Shown: positions 1-5,185 of the stretch, in pieces
How the letters are laid out: every line of letters begins with the position of its first letter
How positions within the stretch are numbered: position 1 is the stretch's first letter
From: an uncultured Bacteroidales bacterium
GTDB lineage: Bacteria > Bacteroidota > Bacteroidia > Bacteroidales > Paludibacteraceae
Assembly: GCA_946405045.1 (NCBI GenBank)
Contig: CAMJFV010000170.1
Coordinates: forward strand, 1-5,185
Direction of reading: 5' to 3'
DNA length: 5,185 nt
Made by a program: the position numbers and the translations under genes
The notes under the pieces: generated by a model
The model's input: only the letters and a program-made list of their open reading frames with translations
What the model was told of the DNA's origin: nothing
Databases searched by the model: none

Positions 1-1
1 T

Positions 2-136
2 GAAAACGGCTATACTTGGCATGAAGAAAGAAATTGTCAGGATTTGCAAAAGATTCCTTCCATAATCAATAACAACATTCCTCATTCGGGAGGAATAGCA
101 GCGAAGAAAGTAGAAGAAAGTGAAGTGTTTGTTTAA
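2..136 (+). CDS. C-terminal end of an unrecognised protein (5' end outside window)
   Basis: An open frame enters from the left edge and gives 44 residues before a TAA stop. It begins ENGYTWHEER and ends with a charged tail, KKVEESEVFV. I do not recognise the family, and the fragment has no CxC motif or other sign of the DUF6985 pattern seen in the next gene. The stop lies only 11 bp before the next ATG, so the two genes are probably co-transcribed. By position it may be another small accessory or immunity-type gene, but this is inference from its neighbours only. It could also be a short spurious frame, since only 135 bases are visible. The close spacing to the next gene favours a real 3' end. 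Confidence 0.5.
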   Translation, partial: ENGYTWHEERNCQDLQKIPSIINNNIPHSGGIAAKKVEESEVFV

Positions 137-147
137 ATATAAAAAAA

Positions 148-1056
148 ATGAAAGACGAAGTATTCGGAAATATAAACTATCGGAATGGTGCTTGGGTAAG
201 AGAAGAAACGGTAGAAGTATATGGCACTAGTCGAGATGTTGTGATTGAAATAAGGGCAGATAAAAATTCATCATTGAACATACAAAAAAAAGCCTATGGT
301 ACATATCTATCGGAAATAGATACATACTTAAATCAAATGCCAAGGATAGTTTTGAATGAATATTTATATAATTATAAGGACATAGAATCAAGAGTGAAAT
401 TTTCTGAGAATTCACCGCTGTTACGAGAAAATATTTCAGAAAGTATCATTGTAAAAACTTTTGCTCCAGTTGTTGTGTTGTTTGACGAAAAAGGAAATTA
501 TGGTTGGATATGCAAATGCGGATGGACTGAAGATAGAACTATTGCTATTCTTCTTTCTGAGGATACACCTCGTGTTCTCACACCTTCCCAATTGCGGAAC
601 TATCGCAAAATTGACGATCCAGTTTTTGGGGTGATGATATACGACGATGACTTTTGGGAAAAGTATGAGACAAAGAACATATATGGCAAAGAGAAATATG
701 TAAGAGTCGCTACGGATGATTGTGACGGAGGTATATCGGAAGTTGAGAGAAAATCGTATGAAAGATATAATGAAAATGAAAATCATTATTTGGATATTAT
801 TCCAGAAGCTCTTTTGTCGTATTATTTGTCAACCTATGAGGATGTTAAGGAAATGTGGCGTGTTCCTCGTCAGTATAACAAAAAGAATATCAGCAAGGAC
901 AATGTCATGGATTTGATTGATTTTAAGGAATTGTATATTGATGAAGATGGTCAATGTGCGTGGCTTTGCGAATGTCCGTGGGAGGAAGACGACGGTATTG
1001 CGTTTGTTCTCTCTGATGGAAAGGTAAGGGTTGAGCTGCAGACAGATATTTTGTAG
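148..1056 (+). CDS. Tandem DUF6985-like domain protein, putative immunity-type protein
   Basis: The 302-residue protein contains two diverged copies of one domain. Copy 1 (about residues 3-143) opens DEVFGNINYRNGAW and closes around W120-ICKCGW-TED with an IAILLSED strand. Copy 2 (about 157-297) opens DPVFGVMIYDDDFW and closes around W272-LCECPW-EEDDGIAFVLSDG. The order of opening strand, helical middle with an EYL/YYL segment, then WxCxCxW plus a strand matches my memory of DUF6985, often found in Bacteroidota accessory loci and in clusters of immunity genes. The paired Cys residues (122/124 and 274/276) could bind metal or be structural. There is no signal peptide or membrane segment, so it should be cytoplasmic. 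The ATG follows an A-rich leader (AATATAAAAAAA) typical of Bacteroidota initiation without a Shine-Dalgarno box. The tandem structure is directly visible; the family name is from memory, and the immunity role is inference. Confidence 0.8.
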   Translation: MKDEVFGNINYRNGAWVREETVEVYGTSRDVVIEIRADKNSSLNIQKKAYGTYLSEIDTYLNQMPRIVLNEYLYNYKDIESRVKFSENSPLLRENISESIIVKTFAPVVVLFDEKGNYGWICKCGWTEDRTIAILLSEDTPRVLTPSQLRNYRKIDDPVFGVMIYDDDFWEKYETKNIYGKEKYVRVATDDCDGGISEVERKSYERYNENENHYLDIIPEALLSYYLSTYEDVKEMWRVPRQYNKKNISKDNVMDLIDFKELYIDEDGQCAWLCECPWEEDDGIAFVLSDGKVRVELQTDIL

Positions 1057-1134
1057 CCGTATATATTTCCTGATGGCAATATCAAACTGATATCGTAGTC
1101 GGAATTTCTTTAAGTGATCGTCGTAGAATTGCGT

Positions 1135-1166
1135 CAATAAATAATCTAAAAAGAGATTTATTATTG
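1135..1166. repeat. AT-rich imperfect hairpin
   Basis: Arms at 1135-1147 (CAATAAATAATCT) and 1154-1166 (AGATTTATTATTG) pair at 11 of 13 positions around a 6-base AAAAAG loop, with a 2x2 internal mismatch. It is not followed by a T-run on the + strand, so it is a poor intrinsic terminator. It may be an RNA-stabilising 3' hairpin of the upstream gene or a chance structure in AT-rich DNA. Confidence 0.45.
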
Positions 1167-1178
1167 AAAAATTGAAAG

Positions 1179-1211
1179 TTTCCTCCATAGGGATTCCCTT
1201 TGATAAGGAAA
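1179..1211. repeat. Nested palindrome
   Basis: An outer pair TTTCCT (1179-1184) / AGGAAA (1206-1211) encloses an inner near-perfect palindrome AGGGA-T-TCCCT (1189-1199). The inner element is the most GC-rich part of this spacer and ends 46 bp before the SUKH start codon. It could be an operator or an mRNA leader hairpin. No protein can be named for it. Confidence 0.35.
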
Positions 1212-1254
1212 TGAATTGATTTGAATGAATACTTAAATTCATGATATGAATCAT
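1211..1254 (+). promoter_or_regulatory. ATGAAT repeat cluster overlapping the SUKH start codon
   Basis: The hexamer ATGAAT occurs at 1211, 1225 and 1246, with an inverted copy ATTCAT at 1237-1242. The inverted copy can pair either with the upstream copy (6-base loop) or with the copy containing the start codon at 1246 (3-base loop). A further inverted repeat ATGAT/ATCAT spans 1241-1254. The alternatives are mutually exclusive, and one hides the start codon, which would fit control of translation. The region is AT-rich, so chance is a serious alternative. Confidence 0.3.
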
Positions 1255-1704
1255 AACATTATAGATGTGATAAATTCGTTAGCAGATAAATCGGATGATT
1301 TTTTTTCAAAAGGTGAAGTTGAATCATCAAAAATTGCTCAAGCAGAGGAGTCTTTAGGAGTTAATTTTTCTAAAGACTTTTGGAAATATACTCAAAAATT
1401 TGGATATATAGAAGTTGATGGAATGGAATTATGCGGAGTCGTGGATTCTCGACATGTATCTACTGTTATTCGAACACAGAATATGCGAGAAATGTTTTCA
1501 GATTTTCCAATGGATTGTTATGTTATAGAGTCTGTTGGAATAGACAACGCTGTGATGGTTCAGAAGTCAGACGGAAAAATCTATCAGTTTTTGCATGGAC
1601 ATGAGTTGTTGTTCGCTGCGGATTCTTTAAGCGAATACCTTCTCAATGGAGGCGATTTCCGTAAGGAACGCAGTGAGTATTGGAAAGCACGATCAAATTT
1701 CTGA
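1246..1704 (+). CDS. SMI1/KNR4 (SUKH) family protein, putative immunity protein
   Basis: The 152-residue protein has the SUKH pattern. A helix (residues 29-40, KIAQAEESLGVN) is followed by FSKDFWKYTQKFGYIEV (41-57), the family's 'I...E..LG..LP..Y..F....G' signature. A strand with GVVD (64-67) follows, then a central VMVQKSDGKIYQF pair of strands (103-115) and a closing helix DSLSEYLLNG (126-135). The length is normal for a single-domain SUKH protein. Bacterial SUKH proteins commonly neutralise nuclease and other toxins of polymorphic and contact-dependent systems, acting in the cytoplasm by direct binding. No cognate toxin is visible in the window, so the specificity is unknown. The ATG at 1246 was chosen because the frame is closed shortly upstream and the N-terminal helix begins soon after it. 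Composition is very AT-rich (one 60-base line, 1381-1440, is 32% GC), like the gene before it and unlike the operon after it. Confidence 0.85.
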   Translation: MNHNIIDVINSLADKSDDFFSKGEVESSKIAQAEESLGVNFSKDFWKYTQKFGYIEVDGMELCGVVDSRHVSTVIRTQNMREMFSDFPMDCYVIESVGIDNAVMVQKSDGKIYQFLHGHELLFAADSLSEYLLNGGDFRKERSEYWKARSNF

Positions 1705-1727
1705 TCTAGGGTTTATGATATGGTTGT

Positions 1728-1755
1728 CGACAGAAAGCTGGGAAGCCTCCTGTCG
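1728..1755 (+). terminator. Weak terminator-like hairpin after the SUKH gene
   Basis: CGACAG (1728-1733) pairs with CTGTCG (1750-1755), with an internal GCT/AGC pair around a GGGA turn. Only TTT follows directly. A stronger T-rich tract lies about 16-50 bases further on. The position 24 bp after the SUKH stop suits a transcript end, but the missing adjacent T-run makes it weak. Confidence 0.35.
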
Positions 1756-1824
1756 TTTATGAATGGAAAATCTGTTTTTGTCCAAATATTTTGTTTTTTT
1801 TCTTTGCAGATTTCCGAGAATTTA

Positions 1825-1889
1825 TGAACCTTTGTGAAATAGGTTGTACATGCTTTAATTGTAAATTTTATGATTTGAACCTATGGTTC
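1825..1889. repeat. Repeated TGAACCT element with inverted halves
   Basis: TGAACCT occurs at 1825-1831 and 1876-1882, 51 bp apart. Each copy has an inverted partner close by: AACCT/AGGTT across 1827-1845 (9-base gap), and GAACC/GGTTC across 1877-1889 (3-base gap, a perfect small palindrome). The second lies just upstream of the possible promoter. This is the layout of a double operator for a dimeric regulator, though no regulator gene is visible here. Confidence 0.3.
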
Positions 1890-1918
1890 TCTGATTTTTA
1901 ATGATGTGTATAACTTTT
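1890..1918 (+). promoter_or_regulatory. Possible Bacteroidota-type promoter for the MoxR/DUF5682 operon
   Basis: TAACTTTT (1911-1918) matches the Bacteroidota -7 consensus TAnnTTTG at five of six fixed positions. An upstream TCTG (1890-1893) matches the -33 TTTG box at three of four, with a 17-bp gap that is slightly short. Transcription would start near 1925, leaving a leader of about 25 bases before the ATG at 1950. The match is imperfect, so the call is tentative. Confidence 0.3.
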
Positions 1919-1949
1919 GTCTTTTATTTATCAGCCAACTGACAAAAAT

Positions 1950-3050
1950 ATGGAACAATTTATCAAGCCTCCTGTAGAAGTGCGCTATTCGGAAGAACTA
2001 AGTGCTCTTGAAAAAAATGACAAAGCTAGAAGACCTGCAAACTGGAGACTCTCTCCATCTGCGGTGAGAACATTCATATTGGGTGGTGATGTCGATACTC
2101 CTGATGGAAAAGTGAAAATCAAACGTAAGTTCTATGGTAACGACGCTCTTGTCGAGAGAGCGATCATAACTCTTGCTGGAAACCGTGGACTTATGCTGGT
2201 GGGTGAACCGGGCACCGCTAAGACAATGCTCTCCGAACTTTTGTCTGCCGCATGTTGTGGCGTATCAACCAATACTGTCCAGGGAACTGCCGGCACTACT
2301 GAGGATATGATAAAGTACAGTTGGAACTATGCACTGCTTCTGTCAAAGGGCCCATGTCGTGAGGCTATGGTACCGTCTCCTTTGCTTATAGGCATGGAGA
2401 ATGGTATTTTCACAAGATTTGAGGAGATTACCCGTACTCCGGCAGAGATACAGGACAGCTTGATCTCTGTCATGTCCGACCAGATAATGAACATACCGGA
2501 AATGGGAGATGATGGACTTGTCCTTGCCAAACCGGGCTTCAATATAATTGGTACTGCGAATACGCGTGACAAGGGTGTCAATGAGATGTCTGGAGCTTTG
2601 AAAAGACGTTTTAACTTCGAGACAGTAGAGCCTGTAAGGGATGTGAGACTTGAAAAGGAAATTATAATCCGAGAGGCTTCAGAACTTGCCAAATCGGCAA
2701 ATATCGAGTGCCCTGTGGATACGGATGTGGCTGAACTTCTTGCTGTGACATATCATGAGTTGCGTGAGGGTATGACTTCAGAGGGTACAGTGATTGAGCG
2801 TCCCAACGCTGTGATGAGTACCGCTGAGGCTGTGTCCGTGTATTATCAGGCTCTGTGTCATGCCTGGTATTATGGCAGTGGTCGTATAGAACCTGCTGTT
2901 CTTACTGAGGGGCTTCTTGGCGCAGTGTGCAAGGAAAACAAGGACGATTTGGAAAAACTCAGAAGTTATTTCAAAACTGTGTCAAAAGAAAAAAGCAAGG
3001 CAGGTGATTTATGGAACGAATACATCAAGACAGCAAACCAGCTGAGATGA
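1950..3050 (+). CDS. MoxR-family AAA+ ATPase (YehL-like)
   Basis: This is a 366-residue cytoplasmic AAA+ ATPase. Walker A is GEPGTAKT (residues 85-92). The Walker B region is GIFTRFEEITRTP (152-164), with Glu-Glu where most MoxR proteins have Asp-Glu; as I recall, this is usual for the YehL branch. Sensor 1 lies in GTANTRDKGVNEMSGALKRR (201-220), where N204 is the sensor and R219/R220 are arginine-finger candidates. ERPNAVMSTAEA (283-294) sits at the sensor 2/lid helix. MoxR ATPases act as hexameric chaperones that remodel a VWA-domain partner or its metal-binding target. I chose ATG 1950. A TTG at 1917 would add 11 residues but overlaps the possible -7 box. The stop overlaps the next gene's ATG by 4 bp, so the two are probably translationally coupled. 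GC content is clearly higher than to the left (2221-2280 is 48% GC). Family assignment is firm; the substrate is unknown. Confidence 0.93.
   Translation: MEQFIKPPVEVRYSEELSALEKNDKARRPANWRLSPSAVRTFILGGDVDTPDGKVKIKRKFYGNDALVERAIITLAGNRGLMLVGEPGTAKTMLSELLSAACCGVSTNTVQGTAGTTEDMIKYSWNYALLLSKGPCREAMVPSPLLIGMENGIFTRFEEITRTPAEIQDSLISVMSDQIMNIPEMGDDGLVLAKPGFNIIGTANTRDKGVNEMSGALKRRFNFETVEPVRDVRLEKEIIIREASELAKSANIECPVDTDVAELLAVTYHELREGMTSEGTVIERPNAVMSTAEAVSVYYQALCHAWYYGSGRIEPAVLTEGLLGAVCKENKDDLEKLRSYFKTVSKEKSKAGDLWNEYIKTANQLR
3011..3050 (+). promoter_or_regulatory. Overlap zone with two candidate DUF5682 starts
   Basis: Two in-frame ATGs (3011 and 3047) lie inside the 3' end of the ATPase gene. The first is preceded by AGGCAGGTGATTT, the only Shine-Dalgarno-like sequence I see at a gene start in this window. 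The second forms the ATGA stop/start overlap typical of translational coupling. Either would keep the stoichiometry of the two proteins linked. Confidence 0.5.
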
Positions 3051-5185
3051 TCGATTTTGACCTTTCAGCTCCTGTGCTGTTTTTCCCCGTTAGACATCAC
3101 AGCCCTGTCTGCTCATATCATCTTACTCGCACGATAGATCTTTACCGTCCGGAAATCATTTTGATTGAAGGGCCTGAGAACGCATGCGATCTTATTCCTG
3201 TATTGACTGATGATAATACTATATTACCGTCGGCAATATATTATTTTTATAAGGATAAGAAAAAACTGATCGACAGCGATGGTGGAAACTATCGTTGCTA
3301 CTATCCTTTTTTGTATTCGTCTCCAGAATATAATGCAATGTGTGAGGCCAAAAGACTTGGAATTCCGTCTCGGTTCATCGATTTGCCATATTGCGAGATC
3401 CTGATCAACACAGCGGGTGGAAAGGGCTTGCGAAGATATGAAAAGCAGAATTATGCTGACGACGGTAGACTGACCATAGGTGATTATTATAAATATTTGT
3501 GCGAAAAAACTAATGTAAAGGATTTTGATGAGTTCTGGGAAAAGTATTTTGAGATTGCTGGACTGGAACTGACTCCCGAAAAATTTGTGCACAACATGTA
3601 CACTTATTGCTCGCTCATACGTAGGGATGTGACAGAGGAAGAGCTTTCTGACGACGGTACTATTGTCAGAGAACAGTATATGGCGGCAAATATTCGGAAG
3701 TCTATGGACACATACAAACGTGTGCTTGTCGTGACTGGTGGTTTTCATACTCCAGGTCTGATAAAACTTCTGGAAGGAGATATCCCGACGGTGGGTTTAC
3801 ACAAAATCCCTGATGATTGCACAGGATCTTTTCCTGCCGCATATTCTTATGAAGCGGCGGATGCTTTGCACGGATATGCCTCTGGAATGAAATGGCCTTA
3901 TTTTTACGATTGCATATACAAGAGCCTGAGGGACGGAAAAGATTTCAAAGGGGTATATGATGACGAAACACTAAATCTGTTGGTAAAAACCAGCAAGGAG
4001 GCGTCAAAAAAAGATATTCCAGTGTCGATTGCTGATGTCACCGCCGCAAAAATGTTGATGAGCGGTCTTGCCTCTCTTAGAGGTGTACGTGAGTGCGGAA
4101 TGACTGAACTTATCGATGGCGTGACTGGAGCCATGATTAAAGGCGAGAAGACGATCTCTTCTGCGATGCCTCTTGATATACTGAACAAACTCGCGACAGG
4201 TGATAAAATAGGGCGTATAGGTGATAAAAACCATACTCCTCCATTGGTTGCGGATTTTGAAGAACAATGTCGTTTGTTCAGGCTTAAAACGAATGTCATT
4301 ACAGCCCAGCATGTGGAATGTGCACTGTTTTCTTCTGAAAAAGGTCTGCAACTCAGCAGATTCTTTCACAGACTCTGTTTCCTTGACACCGGTTTCTGCG
4401 AGAGAATAAAAGGTCCTGACCTTCATAACGAATGTGACTGCAGCAGAGTGCGTGAGGAGTGGAAATACCGCAGATCTCCAGCTGTAGACTCCACACTTAT
4501 CGACCGTACTACTGATGGATTCACAATAGAGGATGCTTGTACAAATGTCGCCGTGAATATGTTCCGAAATGAACAACGTTGTGAAAATGCGGCTCATCTT
4601 GCGGTAGATTGCTTCCTTATGGGCATAAGCATAGATAACGAAAGCGATACTCTTCAGCGACTCGTCATTTCGGATGGAGATTTCTTTTCGGTAGGAAAGG
4701 CTCTTTCTTATTTTCGGACACTGTTAGAACTTAAGCGTCTGTATGAATATGAAGACGAAACGATTCTGCCTCTGATGTCAAAATGCTTTGACAAGATTGT
4801 TATGCTTCTGCCAGCGATGGCATCTGTGCCGGATGAAAAGGCAGATGATCTTTGCTCGTTGATGAAACAGTTCTTTTCGTTGACGGAATGTATTCTTCCA
4901 GAACGAAGGGATTCGCTTATCGCTGCACTCAATCAACTAATTAAAGCAAACAACAAGAATCCTGCTGTATACGGTGCGGCAATGGGGCTCCTCTGTATTG
5001 GAGATCCGGCTCGACAGAAAGATGCTGAGGCGGCAATGTGCGGATACCTTAACGGAACAATCGCGGTAAAGAAACAGGGTGCTGATTTTCTTAAGGGACT
5101 TTTCTCTACTGCGAGAGACATCGTTTTTGCAGAGAATGATTTTCTTGTTATGACGGATGAACTCCTGACTTCGATGGACACCAAC
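3047..5185 (+). CDS. DUF5682 family protein, partial (3' end outside window)
   Basis: The frame runs open for 713 codons from ATG 3047 to the last base, so the C-terminus is missing. The N-terminal domain opens with PVLFFPVRHHSPVCSYHL (residues 9-26), then PEIILIEGPEN (35-45), AIYYF (63-67), FIDLPY (110-115), a helical insert, VREQYMAANI (207-216) and VLVVTGGFHTPG (226-237). RHHSP, EGPE and REWKYRxSP-like segments (here EEWKYRRSP, 470-478) match DUF5682 as I know it. The rest (about 240-713) looks mainly helical, with a HNECDC cluster at 460-465. No membrane segment or signal peptide is evident. Start choice: ATG 3047 gives a 4-bp ATGA overlap with the ATPase. ATG 3011, in the same frame, adds 12 residues (MERIHQDSKPAE) and has AGGTG just upstream, but implies a 40-bp overlap. 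DUF5682 genes sit beside YehL-type MoxR and VWA genes (E. coli YehM may be the equivalent). Biochemical function is not established. The RHH, E41, R208/E209 and H234 pattern suggests a metal-dependent enzyme, which is inference. Confidence 0.9.
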   Translation, partial: MIDFDLSAPVLFFPVRHHSPVCSYHLTRTIDLYRPEIILIEGPENACDLIPVLTDDNTILPSAIYYFYKDKKKLIDSDGGNYRCYYPFLYSSPEYNAMCEAKRLGIPSRFIDLPYCEILINTAGGKGLRRYEKQNYADDGRLTIGDYYKYLCEKTNVKDFDEFWEKYFEIAGLELTPEKFVHNMYTYCSLIRRDVTEEELSDDGTIVREQYMAANIRKSMDTYKRVLVVTGGFHTPGLIKLLEGDIPTVGLHKIPDDCTGSFPAAYSYEAADALHGYASGMKWPYFYDCIYKSLRDGKDFKGVYDDETLNLLVKTSKEASKKDIPVSIADVTAAKMLMSGLASLRGVRECGMTELIDGVTGAMIKGEKTISSAMPLDILNKLATGDKIGRIGDKNHTPPLVADFEEQCRLFRLKTNVITAQHVECALFSSEKGLQLSRFFHRLCFLDTGFCERIKGPDLHNECDCSRVREEWKYRRSPAVDSTLIDRTTDGFTIEDACTNVAVNMFRNEQRCENAAHLAVDCFLMGISIDNESDTLQRLVISDGDFFSVGKALSYFRTLLELKRLYEYEDETILPLMSKCFDKIVMLLPAMASVPDEKADDLCSLMKQFFSLTECILPERRDSLIAALNQLIKANNKNPAVYGAAMGLLCIGDPARQKDAEAAMCGYLNGTIAVKKQGADFLKGLFSTARDIVFAENDFLVMTDELLTSMDTN

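Larger units (their letters stand above)
1057..1245. other. Non-coding gap rich in inverted repeats
   Basis: This 189-bp AT-rich spacer separates the DUF6985-like gene from the SUKH gene. I see no convincing gene. It contains a 6-bp inverted repeat (ATATCA/TGATAT, 1079-1093), an AT-rich hairpin (1135-1166), a nested palindrome (1179-1211) and an ATGAAT repeat cluster leading into the next start codon. No hairpin followed by a T-run marks a clear terminator. The density of small palindromes could reflect regulation or simply the low GC content. Confidence 0.6.
1705..1949. other. Non-coding gap before the MoxR operon
   Basis: This 245-bp gap holds no gene I can support. From left to right it contains a terminator-like hairpin (1728-1755), a T-rich tract (about 1771-1806), two TGAACCT elements (1825 and 1876) with inverted halves, and a possible promoter just before the ATPase start. 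It marks the composition change from the AT-rich accessory genes to the operon on the right. Confidence 0.65.

Noticed and set aside
1071..1175. A short + strand frame (33 codons, containing DIVVGISLSDRRR) in the spacer as a gene relic
   Set aside because: It has no start codon with a leader, no recognisable family and a length well within chance. A decayed gene cannot be excluded but is unsupported.
1199..1223. TTTG (1199-1202) plus TTGATTTG (1216-1223) as a SUKH promoter
   Set aside because: The gap between the boxes is only 13 bp, too short for the Bacteroidota -33/-7 arrangement, and the second box has a mismatch at the key A.
829..1254. A 141-codon reverse-strand open frame covering the 3' end of the DUF6985-like gene and the spacer
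   Set aside because: It overlaps the second DUF6985-like copy antisense and runs through AT-rich spacer. The translation is rich in Ile, Phe and Leu, as expected of AT-rich shadow frames, and I recognise no domain.
1691..1706. GATCA/TGATC inverted repeat over the SUKH stop codon
   Set aside because: The 5-bp stem has no T-run after it and is expected by chance in this composition.
1917..1949. TTG at 1917 as the start of the MoxR ATPase
   Set aside because: The extra residues (SFIYQPTDKN) do not look like family sequence. The TTG overlaps the possible -7 promoter box, and ATG 1950 is a better start.
3224..3748. A 174-codon reverse-strand open frame
   Set aside because: It lies wholly antisense to the DUF5682 gene, whose + frame encodes recognisable family motifs. 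The reverse translation shows no domain pattern and is a shadow.
4004..4597. A 197-codon reverse-strand open frame
   Set aside because: It is antisense to the same DUF5682 frame, which carries the EEWKYRRSP motif here. The translation has no coherent domain.
1..5185. CRISPR array, tRNA, rRNA, insertion sequence or transposase
   Set aside because: I saw no regularly spaced repeats, no tRNA-like cloverleaf or rRNA segments, and no transposase-like coding frame or terminal inverted repeats on either strand.

Overview
The window most likely comes from a member of the Bacteroidota (Bacteroides/Prevotella-like gut or animal-associated lineage). The reasons are the A-rich leaders in front of start codons in place of Shine-Dalgarno boxes, a possible TAnnTTTG-type promoter box, a DUF6985-type tandem protein beside a SUKH protein, and a YehL-type MoxR ATPase followed by a DUF5682 protein. 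The assignment is inferred from style and gene content, not from a marker gene. All convincing genes lie on the + strand.

Left part, about 1-1704: an AT-rich accessory segment. It holds the C-terminal end of an unrecognised gene (2-136); 11 bp later a 302-residue protein built from two diverged copies of a DUF6985-like domain (148-1056); then a 189-bp non-coding stretch rich in small inverted repeats; then a 152-residue SMI1/KNR4 (SUKH) protein (1246-1704). DUF6985 and SUKH proteins are typical of immunity-gene clusters downstream of polymorphic or contact-dependent toxins. No toxin is visible here.

Middle, 1705-1949: a 245-bp non-coding gap with a weak terminator-like hairpin, a T-rich tract, a repeated TGAACCT element with inverted halves and a possible promoter. 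It separates the AT-rich segment from the next operon.

Right part, 1950-5185: an operon of higher GC content. A MoxR/YehL-type AAA+ ATPase (1950-3050) overlaps by 4 bp (ATGA) a long DUF5682 gene (3047 onward). The second gene stays open to the last base and is cut by the window edge after 713 codons. Relatives of this pair, such as the E. coli yehL-yehM-yehP-yehQ cluster, are usually followed by a VWA-domain protein and linked to a SWIM zinc-finger protein. The expected partners lie beyond the right edge. The working model is a MoxR-VWA type chaperone or conflict system in which the ATPase remodels a VWA/metal-binding partner and DUF5682 is the effector or core component. The N-terminal part of DUF5682 carries an RHH...EGPE...GGFH pattern resembling metal-dependent enzymes of the EreA/ChaN/TIKI-TraB type. 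That is the most interesting lead in the window.
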